Positions 17,361 through 26,836 of a stretch of 64,000 nucleotides of DNA are shown here, in pieces. Within the stretch, counting starts at the first letter, position 1. Each line of letters begins with the position of its first letter. Both the position numbers and the translations under genes were made by a program. The stretch comes from Fusibacter sp963666805 (GTDB lineage Bacteria > Bacillota > Clostridia > Peptostreptococcales > Acidaminobacteraceae): contig CAXXWR010000001.1 in the NCBI GenBank assembly GCA_963666805.2, positions 248,001-312,000 of the forward strand, in the 5' to 3' direction. Under the pieces are notes generated by a model. It searched no databases, was not told the DNA's origin, and worked only from the letters and a program-made list of their open reading frames with translations.

Positions 17361-18893
17361 CTAAGAGATTGAAAGCTCTCCTACTTTCTTTTCAACCTCA
17401 TTAACAATTTCATTAGTCTTAATTATACCATAAATTTTATTAAAATCTACATTCATCACGCGATCCTCTTCAATTTTTTCAACATTTTTGCGGATGATAT
17501 CATATGCTACCTTCGTTCCCAAGCCACATTTTGATGGGTCAGAAAAATCAAGTGCTTGCGCAGCTGATAACAATTCAATTGCAATGACATTTTGCGCATT
17601 GAATAATATTTCTCTCGCTTTTCTTGCTGCAATCGTTCCCATACTCACATGGTCCTCTTGATTAGCAGAAGAAGGAATGGAGTCGACACTCGCTGGATGT
17701 GCTAAAACTTTGTTTTCTGAAACAAGTGCTGCTGCTGCATACTGAGCAATCATAAATCCTGAATGTAAGCCCCCATTTGGTGTTAAGAAAGCAGGTAAAC
17801 CACTTAATTGTGGATTAACGAGTCTTTCAATTCGACGTTCACTTACATTTGCCATTTCAGCAATTGCAATCCCTAAGAAATCAAAAGGAAGAGCCATCGG
17901 TTGACCATGAAAGTTTCCTCCTGAGAAGACATCTCTTTCTTCTGGAAAAATAATAGGATTATCGGTCACTGCATTGATCTCAATATTGATTTTATCAATC
18001 ACAAATTGAAGTGCATCTTTACTAGCACCGTGAATTTGAGGAATACATCTTAAGGTATAAGCATCTTGAACTCTTATTTCCCCTTGATGGGTAGTCAGTT
18101 GACTTTTTTCTAATAATTTAAGTAAATTTGAAGCCGTTTTAATTTGACCGACATGAGGTCTCACTTCATGCAATCTTGGATCATAAGCATCTGTTATCCC
18201 TTTTAAAGCTTCTATCGTCATCGCACTTGAAATGTCTGCTAATTTTAAAAGTTGAATTGTATCATAAGTTGTTAAGGTTCCAACAGCCGTCATGACCTGC
18301 GTCCCATTAATCAAGGCTAACCCTTCTTTAGCAGACAATTTAATAGGTTTGATGCCAGCAAGTTTCATTGCTTCTTCACCTGACAAACGTTCTCCCTTAT
18401 AAGTTGCTTCTCCAAGTCCCAACATAACAAGCACCATGTGAGCAAGCGGTGCTAAATCACCTGATGCACCAAGAGATCCCTTTTCCGGAATAATAGGATG
18501 AACCCCTTTGTTTACCATATCAATCAAAGTATTCAAAGTTTCCACACGTATACCACTGTGCCCTTTTACTAAGTTATTAATTCTAAGGAGCATGATTGCT
18601 CTTACAATTTCCTCATCAAACGGACGCCCCACACCACATGCATGTGAAATAATCAAATTGGTTTGTAAGTCTTCTGTTTCAGCTTCTGATATAACAACGT
18701 CAGAAAATTTTCCAAATCCAGTTGTAATACCGTAAACAACTTCTCGGTTTTTAACGAGTTCATCAACAAGTTGTCTTGCAACGATTACTTTTTTGATAGA
18801 TGCCTCTGCAATTTCAATCGTATAATGGTCTCTTGCAACCTTAACGACATCATCAATAGTTAAACTTTTTCCATCCAAAATTATTTTATTCAT
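17361..18893 (-). CDS. hutH: Histidine ammonia-lyase
   Basis: 510 residues, the usual length. The A143-S144-G145 triad in GSLGASGDLAPLAH forms the MIO electrophile, and YGITTGFGKF and QNVIAIELL are typical. It removes ammonia from L-histidine to give urocanate, the first step of histidine use. The rest of the pathway found here (ftcD, hutI, fchA) lies 20 kb away in a separate operon; no urocanase gene is seen between them. The start has GGGGAG upstream. Confidence 0.96.
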   Translation of the reverse strand: MNKIILDGKSLTIDDVVKVARDHYTIEIAEASIKKVIVARQLVDELVKNREVVYGITTGFGKFSDVVISEAETEDLQTNLIISHACGVGRPFDEEIVRAIMLLRINNLVKGHSGIRVETLNTLIDMVNKGVHPIIPEKGSLGASGDLAPLAHMVLVMLGLGEATYKGERLSGEEAMKLAGIKPIKLSAKEGLALINGTQVMTAVGTLTTYDTIQLLKLADISSAMTIEALKGITDAYDPRLHEVRPHVGQIKTASNLLKLLEKSQLTTHQGEIRVQDAYTLRCIPQIHGASKDALQFVIDKINIEINAVTDNPIIFPEERDVFSGGNFHGQPMALPFDFLGIAIAEMANVSERRIERLVNPQLSGLPAFLTPNGGLHSGFMIAQYAAAALVSENKVLAHPASVDSIPSSANQEDHVSMGTIAARKAREILFNAQNVIAIELLSAAQALDFSDPSKCGLGTKVAYDIIRKNVEKIEEDRVMNVDFNKIYGIIKTNEIVNEVEKKVGELSIS

Positions 18894-18938
18894 CTTTTTT
18901 CACGCTCCCCGTCTATTCTTTATATTAAAATTACCATA

Positions 18939-20771
18939 TTAGCGTCTTTTTTGAGTCTTTCTCTTAGAAGATTTGAGACGCGGTTTAATGAGGGCTTTTT
19001 CATGAAAGCCAATTAAATCTTCTCTTCCAGCCTTCTTTAAAGCTTCATATACAAGATCATAATTTCGGGGATTGTTAAACTGCAATAGTGCACGTTGCAT
19101 AGCCTTTTCATGATGGTCTTTAGGGACATAAACAGATGTCATATCTCGTGGATCAAGTCCGGTATAAAACATACACGTGCTTAACGTTCCAGGCGTCGGA
19201 TAAAAATCCTGTACCTGTTCAGGTGTATAATGAATATCCCTTAAATATTCTGCAAGCTTAATCGCTGATGTCAATGTACTCCCAGGATGTGAACTCATTA
19301 AATAAGGTATCACATACTGTTCTTTCCCGATTTCTTTGTTAATCTGATTAAAGGTATCTACAAATTCATCATATAAATGGCCACTAGGTTTTCCCATATA
19401 ATAGAGTACTTTCGGATCAACATGCTCAGGTGCCACTTTAAGTTGACCACTTACATGGTGTTCACAAAGCGACTTGAAAAAAGAGGTGTCTTTATCATAC
19501 ATTAAATAGTCATAGCGCAGTCCACTTCTAACAAAGACTTTTTTCACGCCATCAATGGCTCTTACCTTATTCAACAGACTCAAATAATCCGTATGGTCTA
19601 CTTCAAGTTGACTACAAGCCTCTGGGTACAAGCACTGTTTATTTTTACACGTCCCATGCTTTAATTGTTTTTGGCAAGAAGGATTTCTAAAATTAGCCGT
19701 TGGACCGCCTATGTCATGAATATACCCCTTAAAAGCGTCATCACTAACAATTTGTTTGGCTTCCTCTATAATTGATTCATGAGAACGACTAGTAATCATC
19801 CGACCTTGATGAAAAGCCAAAGCACAAAATGAACAATTTCCAAAGCAGCCCCTCTCACTAATGATACTCAATTTAACTTCTGAAATAGCAGGTATGCCCC
19901 CTTGTGATTCATATGAGGGATGCGGTTTTCTTTGATAGCCCAATTTGAAGACCCAATCGAGTTTGTCTCTTTCCAAAGGCATTGTCGGCGGGTTTTGTAC
20001 CAAGTATAAGTCTTGATGCTTTTGCACAAGAGTTCTACCACGTATTGGATCTTGTTCTTCATACTGAATTTTAAAAGCGCGGGCATAAGCTTCCTTGCTT
20101 TGACTCACTTCTTCAAAACTTTCAATTTCTATAAAATCAGGGAGTGTCGACAAATCCTTGGTCAAGAAACAGGTCCCAGGTATATGATGAATGTATTGAA
20201 TATCTACACCTGAAGCAAGATACTCAGCCATTTCTACAATTTGATTTTCGCCCATACCATATATTAGCAGGTCTGCACCAGAGTCAAATAAGATAGAACG
20301 TCTTACTGCATCATCCCAATAATCATAATGCGCAAAACGTCTTAAAGATGACTCTATTCCACCCAAGACAATGGGCATGTCCTTATAAGTTTGCCGAATT
20401 AAATTGGTGTATACTAACGTCGCACGATCAGGTCTTTTCCCCATGACGCCGCCTGGAGAAAAACTGTCTTTTTTTCTTCTTTTTTTAGATACATAATAGT
20501 GGTTGACCATAGAATCCATATTGCCCCCACTAATCAAAAACGCTAAATTGGGTTGACCAAAAACATCAATGCTTTTAGGATCTTTCCAATCCGGTTGTGG
20601 AATCATACCCACTGTATAACCCGCATCTAAAAGCACTCTTGCAATAATCGTTGGACCAAAGCTCGGATGATCCACATAGGCATCTGCTGAAACCAATACA
20701 AAATCAACACTTTCCCAGCCGATTTCATGCATTTCTTTTATAGATGTAGGTAAAAATTGATTTAAAATCAT
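18939..20771 (-). CDS. ygiQ: YgiQ-family radical SAM protein (UPF0313)
   Basis: 610 residues. An N-terminal UPF0313 domain (SADAYVDHPSFGPTIIARVL) is followed by a radical SAM core with the cluster motif CFGNCSFC and LAFHQGR, then a DUF3362-like C-terminus ending in a basic tail. The family is widespread and conserved but its reaction is not settled; it is expected to use a 4Fe-4S cluster and S-adenosylmethionine. It starts 43 bases upstream of hutH's region boundary and stands as its own unit. Confidence 0.92.
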   Translation of the reverse strand: MILNQFLPTSIKEMHEIGWESVDFVLVSADAYVDHPSFGPTIIARVLLDAGYTVGMIPQPDWKDPKSIDVFGQPNLAFLISGGNMDSMVNHYYVSKKRRKKDSFSPGGVMGKRPDRATLVYTNLIRQTYKDMPIVLGGIESSLRRFAHYDYWDDAVRRSILFDSGADLLIYGMGENQIVEMAEYLASGVDIQYIHHIPGTCFLTKDLSTLPDFIEIESFEEVSQSKEAYARAFKIQYEEQDPIRGRTLVQKHQDLYLVQNPPTMPLERDKLDWVFKLGYQRKPHPSYESQGGIPAISEVKLSIISERGCFGNCSFCALAFHQGRMITSRSHESIIEEAKQIVSDDAFKGYIHDIGGPTANFRNPSCQKQLKHGTCKNKQCLYPEACSQLEVDHTDYLSLLNKVRAIDGVKKVFVRSGLRYDYLMYDKDTSFFKSLCEHHVSGQLKVAPEHVDPKVLYYMGKPSGHLYDEFVDTFNQINKEIGKEQYVIPYLMSSHPGSTLTSAIKLAEYLRDIHYTPEQVQDFYPTPGTLSTCMFYTGLDPRDMTSVYVPKDHHEKAMQRALLQFNNPRNYDLVYEALKKAGREDLIGFHEKALIKPRLKSSKRKTQKRR

Positions 20772-20808
20772 TGAATTTCCTCATTTTCTAATCATTAATA
20801 AAAGTCAT

Positions 20809-20843
20809 AAAAAGACTATACCGCCACTCAGTATAGCCTTTTT
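20809..20843 (-). terminator. Terminator of the giant GGDEF gene
   Basis: AAAAAGACTATAC / GTATAGCCTTTTT with a nine-base loop, 19 bases after the stop codon. Confidence 0.8.
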
Positions 20844-20861
20844 AATCTTCTAGTACAAGTC

Positions 20862-23800
20862 TCATGAATAAAACAAAATATGTTTGATAACAGATTTTAA
20901 AGAGTTGACATAATTGAAGTTACTGAAATCAAATTCTTTATTTCTAATCTTAACAGATATTGCTAAAATACCACGTACTTGAGGTTCATTAAACGCAAGA
21001 ACAATATAAGACCGCCAATTAGGAATATTACTCATTTCATCGTAAGTTACAATTTCTTCCCAATCAATAAAGTACTCACTGATCTCTCGTCCTTTATATT
21101 TATTGATAAGGCGTTCATCTAACGTTGTGCTGTTTTCTATTAAATCCTGTCCCTTTTGCTTATGATAACATTCTTTTACATCATAAGAATCATCAAAGGA
21201 AACAAAATTCACTTCATCGGCTTCAGTTATATCAATTAAGGTTATAAACGTATTCAGCATTTGACTTTCTCTATCATTCGTCCGATCGAGTTCTTTTAAG
21301 ATTTCAATAAAGGCTTGAATATTTCTCGTATCTGACGATATATTGCCTGTTAAAATGCCTGTTAGCTTGTCATAGCGTTTACCCTCTTTAACCAATTTTT
21401 CATCCCAACAGTTAGATTGATTTCTACCGTTATTTTTGGAATAGTAAAGTGCTTGATCTGATTTTTCAATGAGTTCATCTTCATTGGCACCATCTTCTGG
21501 GAACGTTGAAACACCTAAACTCACTGTTAATGGCATTTCCTCCCCTAAGAGTTTACTCAAGTCAACAATTGATCTGATTTTCTCTGCTACTAAATATCCA
21601 TCTTTAGATGACGTTTCAGGTAAAATGATAATAAATTCCTCACCACCATACCGTCCAACATAGTCAGTACTTCTCACCGATTTTTTGATGAGTTCTCCAA
21701 TTCTCATGAGTATTTCATCACCTTTACGATGACCATAGGTGTCGTTAACACTTTTAAATTTGTCAATATCCAACATAATCACAGACAACTGATAATTATT
21801 GAGACGCGACCGATTCAATTCAATTGCAAATTCCTGCTCAATGTGCTTTCTTAAATAGACCCCTGTCAACTTATCAATTGTTGATATACGCTTCAAATGA
21901 TAATTATTAATCATCAAGTAAATCAAATTCATATATGCTTTTGATTGTTCAAATGTCAACTGGTTAATACGGTTAATAACATTATCCGTATCGACAAAAA
22001 CATAACCTACATTCTTCTTTTTAGCTACAAGTAAGTCTTCTCTTCTCTTGTTGTGCACTTCTGAATCAATATCCGCTTCATATATGGGAAAAAAGACCAC
22101 CGCTTTTTGTTCGTGCTGTAAAAGTTGAGTGTTCGTTAAGGGATCCAGTTTGTTGATATAAATACCGTCTGAATCACTCCCTACACTGTTAACCAATCTC
22201 ATAATGTCATAATGTTCTTTTCCATTATTGTTGCCAATTAACTCTGTTACACTATCATTTTCATCCAATAAATAAATCTGAGCCCTTTCTGCAAAGGTAA
22301 TACGCCTGATAAAAGAAACAATCATTTCTATGTTATACATTTCATCTTTTCCAAGATTTTTGATAAGCTCACTTGTTTTCTGAATGGGATTGAATACTTG
22401 ATTGTCTAATTGATTATAAATAAACTTCATGAAATGGCCTGTCTCAAATAATCTTCTAAAGTCTGTCAAATCAAAGAAATCTTCAATCGTATCAATTCTA
22501 TTGTCATAGAGTTTTGTATTCTCTTTTGACTGTTTCCAAATAAAAGAGTGAACAATTTTATTAATTCGCGTTTTTAAAGCCATTTTGACATCATCATAAA
22601 GCACATACGTTTCTTTGTACTCTATAATAATTTGGTTTGTTAAATCACTAATAATGTCAAGTGCCAGAAGATAAGACCTCAAGCTGTTGTATAAGTCTTT
22701 ACGATAATAATGTTCATCTCCCAAAATTTTATAGACACGCCAAAGCATCTCATTTGAATTATCTTTAAAACATTCTATGATTTCACTTTCATTTTCTAGC
22801 AAATGATTGGTTAAACACATGTCAATAAACCATCTTCTATTACTTATAAAGCTGGTATTATAAATATCAATCAGTAAATTGTCAATTTCAATTAATTGCT
22901 CAAGAGTTGCATAGTCGTGGTCATCAATTAACTCTATCATCAAGCCACTTATAAATGTTCGTAACAGCTTGGCCTGAATTGCATTTTGGGTCTGATGATA
23001 CATTTCCCATAACTCTCTAACAGGCACACGCTTTTTATTAAAAATAATCACACTTTTTTTATACTGCAACTTAAGATCAATCATCTTCATTCTGAATTTT
23101 CTATAATCATCCGTTATTGTATCTGCATTAAAATCATATCGCCACTTATCGACCTTCATTACAGCATTCATAGATAAAAAATAGTCAAAATGAAGTAAAT
23201 AATAGTCAAATTGATCATGACTTCTTCTCTGAATAAAGGAAATTTCATGTTCTAGGCGGTTGATTAGCGTATGCGTTTTTGCATAATCTTCTGCCCAAAG
23301 AGCAGTCTGGCACATATTGAGCAAAGAAAGCACTAAAATATTCTTATCGCCTACATTTTCAGACTGATGGTAGGAATCATCAAAGTATTTACTTGCCGTT
23401 GGATAATTGCCCTCAATCTGGTAAGTTTCCCCTATATTATTGAGATAAATAGGAATAGACACATAATAGTTATACTTCATAGCAAGGTTATAAGCCTTTT
23501 TATAAAAATCTCGTGCCCTTAAAAAATCACCGTAACCATCTGAATAGATCACACCAAAATTATTATAAAGGCCTACAATATTGTTGTGATCCTTAAGTAT
23601 GGTATAAAACTCTAAACTTTTTTCAAAATGTTCTAAACACTTATCATAATAGTTGTTATATAAAAGGTTAATCCCAACTTCATTTTCAAAATTGGCTTGA
23701 TAAATCATCACTTCTTCTTCATAACTTTTTTTCAGATAAACGTCTGAAATCGCCTTATGTTCTTCTAATCTCCCAACATTGCGCAGACAGCGTGCCTTAA

Positions 23801-26207
23801 TTTTCATGGCTTCAAGTTCACCCTTTAAATACTGAATGTCTATGGCCATCTCATACGCTTCATCAATAATTTCAATAGCTGACGTGACATCATTTTTATA
23901 ATAAAAATACATCGCTCTGATTAATTCAAAATCAATATAGTCACTTTGATTTCCGTAGCGTTTCATTTCATCAAGAATTTCAAGGGCACGATCCATATAA
24001 CCCGAAGTAAATAGGTTATTAGCCAATCTTTTAGCCGTCACTAAAATTTTATTTTCATCGTTTAATTGGATATAAATATCAAGTGCCATCTCTAATAAAT
24101 CTAACGCTTTGTGCGCATTGGTCATATTAAAATAAAGGTCTGAAAATAAAACGGCATAGTCTGCTGCCTTAAAATAGTCGTGACAAGCCAAAAGATAGTC
24201 AATCAAATCTTCATTGATTTCATTGGTTTTTTCAAACCGTTCTTCATAAAGTTTAGCCGCTTTCTTAGACAAATCAAAAATAGTTGATTCATCCAATAAA
24301 TCGTAAAACTGTTTTCTTAAATCATTGCTTGAAAAACTAAAAACATACTCCACATCGCTGATTTTTTTAGAAATGAATTTATGTTCTTCCATTTCATAGA
24401 TAAACATATAAGCTTCTTCTTCAGGAATACCTGTAAAATCCAACAAAATCTTCATATTAAAAGAGCTTTGAAGAACACTTAGGGTTTTGAAAATTTCTAC
24501 TTGATGTGCCGTTAAAGTATCTAAAGTGGCTTTAATATTATTATTGCCATCCAGCTCAAAATCAAACTCATAGGAATCATCTACTAAATCTAAGTCCCAC
24601 TTGAGTTTTTCTTCATCAAAAAATATAACATTTTCCTGCCAAAGTCGCTTAATCATCATTTTGGTTACACTTGGCTTACCTTGTGATTCTACCATCAAGC
24701 GGTGAGTAAACTTAAAAGGAATATGATCCATCCCTAAAATACTTTTGACTAATAGTCCCGTCTCTTCAAGATTAAGGGTTGAAAGTTTGAGTACTTTTGA
24801 CTGTGCCCCTAAGGAAACATAAGGAGACTCTTCTCCTGAACCTGAAAAAATAATACAGTAATTTGTCACATTTTTTTGATTCATAAGTAAGTCAAAAAAA
24901 TAACGCTCTTCTGTTTTAATATTTTCTTCATCATCAATTAAAATAACTAAAAAGTGATTCGATACATATTCTAAGAAAAAATTATAAGCACGATTAAGAA
25001 TTCTCAAATGATTGTCTTCAAGCACAAGTGATTCAGTTTCTTTTAAATTCCATTTGCTTTTTAGCTCAGGCACGGCACTAATCAATTCAACACCATACTT
25101 TTGAATGAGTATTGGCGAGACATCTTCTTGATCAGCAATAAATTTAATGATCTGAAAAATAGAAGGAATCTTACTGTCTATCTCTGAATGTGTATCAATT
25201 ATTGCTGTTAAAAAGCGATTGAAGCGACAAATATATTTAATTTCTTGCATCAATCTCGTTTTACCGCTCCCATATTCACCTTGAATATAAATGCCATTGA
25301 TATAGGTGTTTTTTTTAACCTTTTCATCAAAAATCATTCTGATTTCTTTTAAAACGCCTTCACGACCAATAATAGTCGTTTGATCTTGAAGTCGGTCATA
25401 GTATTTAATATCATCTTGATCAACATCAATCCACACAAGATGTGAGAGTTCATCAATAAATAATTCTATCGTCTGATGCCTTTCATCTTTAATATGACTC
25501 GTTGATTTTTGGATAAATCGGTGTATATCAGTTACTTGTCCCGATTTTGCAATATTATCAATTGAGCTGATCTTATAATCAACCCTATAGTAAAGATAAT
25601 AAAAGAGAGTCCCTAAAGAATAGATGTCCGCTGTATTGTCTATTTCTTCACCCCAAAGCACTTCCGGTGCAATGAAGTGATTGTATCTTTCATGGTCCAA
25701 TTTAAAATAATAATCATCTATAAAATGATGTGCCATATCAATTAATTTAAGCACAATCTTATTATTCACTCTTAAGAGTACCAGAGTATTGAAATTAAGG
25801 TACTTATATATAAATCCTCTATAATGCAAATAACGCATCACCTTGCACAATTGAATCAAAACACTATTAACTTCACTTTTGTTTAAGTCTGTATAGTGAA
25901 CAATTTGCTCTTCATCATAATGCTCATAGGTGTAAAAGAATTGTTTACGGTTTACATTGCTGTTATTAATAAGGTCTATCGGTTGAAACTCGTATGCTGT
26001 CAAAAGGTTTTCATGATATAATGTCGATACCTCAACAAACTGATTCTCCATCCGTTTGATAAAATCATAGTTTGACATTTCAGTATCAAAGATTCTCAAT
26101 CTTTTAATCTGGCCATTTTTATATTCGTCTTCAACTAAGTATTCAACCATACTACTGTCTTTAGACAAAGTTTTTAGAATCAGATAGCGATCATTTATCG
26201 TTTTCAA
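20862..26207 (-). CDS. Giant pseudokinase-AAA ATPase-TPR-GAF-GGDEF signalling protein
   Basis: 1781 residues. Residues 1 to about 265 have a protein-kinase fold, but the HRD motif is Y134-K135-Y136, the catalytic Lys and Asn of the loop are N138 and T141, DFG is D157-M-A and the VAIK lysine position looks like R38, so kinase activity is unlikely. An AAA/NACHT-like ATPase follows with Walker A G310-EYGSGKT and Walker B VILIDDEE (421-428). A long TPR-rich helical region spans roughly 650-1000. A GAF-like domain (about 1260-1420) precedes a GGDEF domain with GGEEF at 1521-1525 and the RxxD inhibitory site at 1512-1515, so it should make c-di-GMP under product control. A second GAF-like part ends the protein. 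It starts 17 bases after marR. Confidence 0.88.
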   Translation of the reverse strand: MKTINDRYLILKTLSKDSSMVEYLVEDEYKNGQIKRLRIFDTEMSNYDFIKRMENQFVEVSTLYHENLLTAYEFQPIDLINNSNVNRKQFFYTYEHYDEEQIVHYTDLNKSEVNSVLIQLCKVMRYLHYRGFIYKYLNFNTLVLLRVNNKIVLKLIDMAHHFIDDYYFKLDHERYNHFIAPEVLWGEEIDNTADIYSLGTLFYYLYYRVDYKISSIDNIAKSGQVTDIHRFIQKSTSHIKDERHQTIELFIDELSHLVWIDVDQDDIKYYDRLQDQTTIIGREGVLKEIRMIFDEKVKKNTYINGIYIQGEYGSGKTRLMQEIKYICRFNRFLTAIIDTHSEIDSKIPSIFQIIKFIADQEDVSPILIQKYGVELISAVPELKSKWNLKETESLVLEDNHLRILNRAYNFFLEYVSNHFLVILIDDEENIKTEERYFFDLLMNQKNVTNYCIIFSGSGEESPYVSLGAQSKVLKLSTLNLEETGLLVKSILGMDHIPFKFTHRLMVESQGKPSVTKMMIKRLWQENVIFFDEEKLKWDLDLVDDSYEFDFELDGNNNIKATLDTLTAHQVEIFKTLSVLQSSFNMKILLDFTGIPEEEAYMFIYEMEEHKFISKKISDVEYVFSFSSNDLRKQFYDLLDESTIFDLSKKAAKLYEERFEKTNEINEDLIDYLLACHDYFKAADYAVLFSDLYFNMTNAHKALDLLEMALDIYIQLNDENKILVTAKRLANNLFTSGYMDRALEILDEMKRYGNQSDYIDFELIRAMYFYYKNDVTSAIEIIDEAYEMAIDIQYLKGELEAMKIKARCLRNVGRLEEHKAISDVYLKKSYEEEVMIYQANFENEVGINLLYNNYYDKCLEHFEKSLEFYTILKDHNNIVGLYNNFGVIYSDGYGDFLRARDFYKKAYNLAMKYNYYVSIPIYLNNIGETYQIEGNYPTASKYFDDSYHQSENVGDKNILVLSLLNMCQTALWAEDYAKTHTLINRLEHEISFIQRRSHDQFDYYLLHFDYFLSMNAVMKVDKWRYDFNADTITDDYRKFRMKMIDLKLQYKKSVIIFNKKRVPVRELWEMYHQTQNAIQAKLLRTFISGLMIELIDDHDYATLEQLIEIDNLLIDIYNTSFISNRRWFIDMCLTNHLLENESEIIECFKDNSNEMLWRVYKILGDEHYYRKDLYNSLRSYLLALDIISDLTNQIIIEYKETYVLYDDVKMALKTRINKIVHSFIWKQSKENTKLYDNRIDTIEDFFDLTDFRRLFETGHFMKFIYNQLDNQVFNPIQKTSELIKNLGKDEMYNIEMIVSFIRRITFAERAQIYLLDENDSVTELIGNNNGKEHYDIMRLVNSVGSDSDGIYINKLDPLTNTQLLQHEQKAVVFFPIYEADIDSEVHNKRREDLLVAKKKNVGYVFVDTDNVINRINQLTFEQSKAYMNLIYLMINNYHLKRISTIDKLTGVYLRKHIEQEFAIELNRSRLNNYQLSVIMLDIDKFKSVNDTYGHRKGDEILMRIGELIKKSVRSTDYVGRYGGEEFIIILPETSSKDGYLVAEKIRSIVDLSKLLGEEMPLTVSLGVSTFPEDGANEDELIEKSDQALYYSKNNGRNQSNCWDEKLVKEGKRYDKLTGILTGNISSDTRNIQAFIEILKELDRTNDRESQMLNTFITLIDITEADEVNFVSFDDSYDVKECYHKQKGQDLIENSTTLDERLINKYKGREISEYFIDWEEIVTYDEMSNIPNWRSYIVLAFNEPQVRGILAISVKIRNKEFDFSNFNYVNSLKSVIKHILFYS

Positions 26208-26224
26208 AAAAATTTTCCTTCTAT

Positions 26225-26650
26225 TTAGAGTTCCACTCTTTCATTGAGTATCCTAACACTATCATCAATGACATTTTTAGTATTTTCATCTAAGTCTTGT
26301 AGAATATCTTCAATAAATTTGCGACGTGTATCCATAACATTTTCTACAAGGCGATGGCCTTTGTCAAGCACAATAATCCTAACGATACGACGGTCATTTT
26401 CATCTTTTACCCGTTTGCACAAATCATTTCTTTCCATTCTATCTAAAAGATCAGTTACAGTGCTACAAGCGAGATACATCCGTTGACTTAACTCACCTAT
26501 TGTCGAATTTTCATTATTAATCAAATGTTGTAATGCTTCAAATTGTGGTGGTGTTATATCATATTCGTTTAATATTTCTCTACCTTTTTTCTTGATTTTA
26601 AAGCAAACCCTTCTCAAATTTTCTTCGATACGTACTGTTCTATCTTCCAT
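26225..26650 (-). CDS. MarR-family transcriptional regulator
   Basis: 141 residues with a winged helix: FEALQHLINNENSTIGELSQ, then the recognition region STVTDLLDRMERNDL and the wing DRRIVRI. It heads the transcription unit of the giant GGDEF protein (17-base gap) and faces a divergent M23-bactofilin operon across a 186-base region that holds three CCATTGAA half-sites. It may therefore control both directions; the ligand is unknown. Confidence 0.93.
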   Translation of the reverse strand: MEDRTVRIEENLRRVCFKIKKKGREILNEYDITPPQFEALQHLINNENSTIGELSQRMYLACSTVTDLLDRMERNDLCKRVKDENDRRIVRIIVLDKGHRLVENVMDTRRKFIEDILQDLDENTKNVIDDSVRILNERVEL

Positions 26651-26712
26651 AATTTACTGCCTCCATTTATATAAACGATAACCGTTCTACCTTATATTTT
26701 ACAAAATATTTA

Positions 26713-26793
26713 TTCAATGGTAAACTATATTTTCTATATCCATTGAAATATATTAAAAACCCATTGAAATATATTGGAAAAATATGATAAAAT
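26713..26793 (+). promoter_or_regulatory. Candidate MarR operators and promoter of the M23-bactofilin operon
   Basis: The half-site CCATTGAA occurs at 26740-26747 and 26761-26768 on the plus strand and inverted (TTCAATGG) at 26713-26720. The last copy overlaps a -35 TTGAAA (26764-26769) spaced 18 bases from TAAAAT (26788-26793), itself preceded by TG. Regulation by the divergent MarR protein is inferred. Confidence 0.5.
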
Positions 26794-26836
26794 ATATTAT
26801 GTATAAATATTTTTCATGCTTTTTTTGGGGGGGCTT

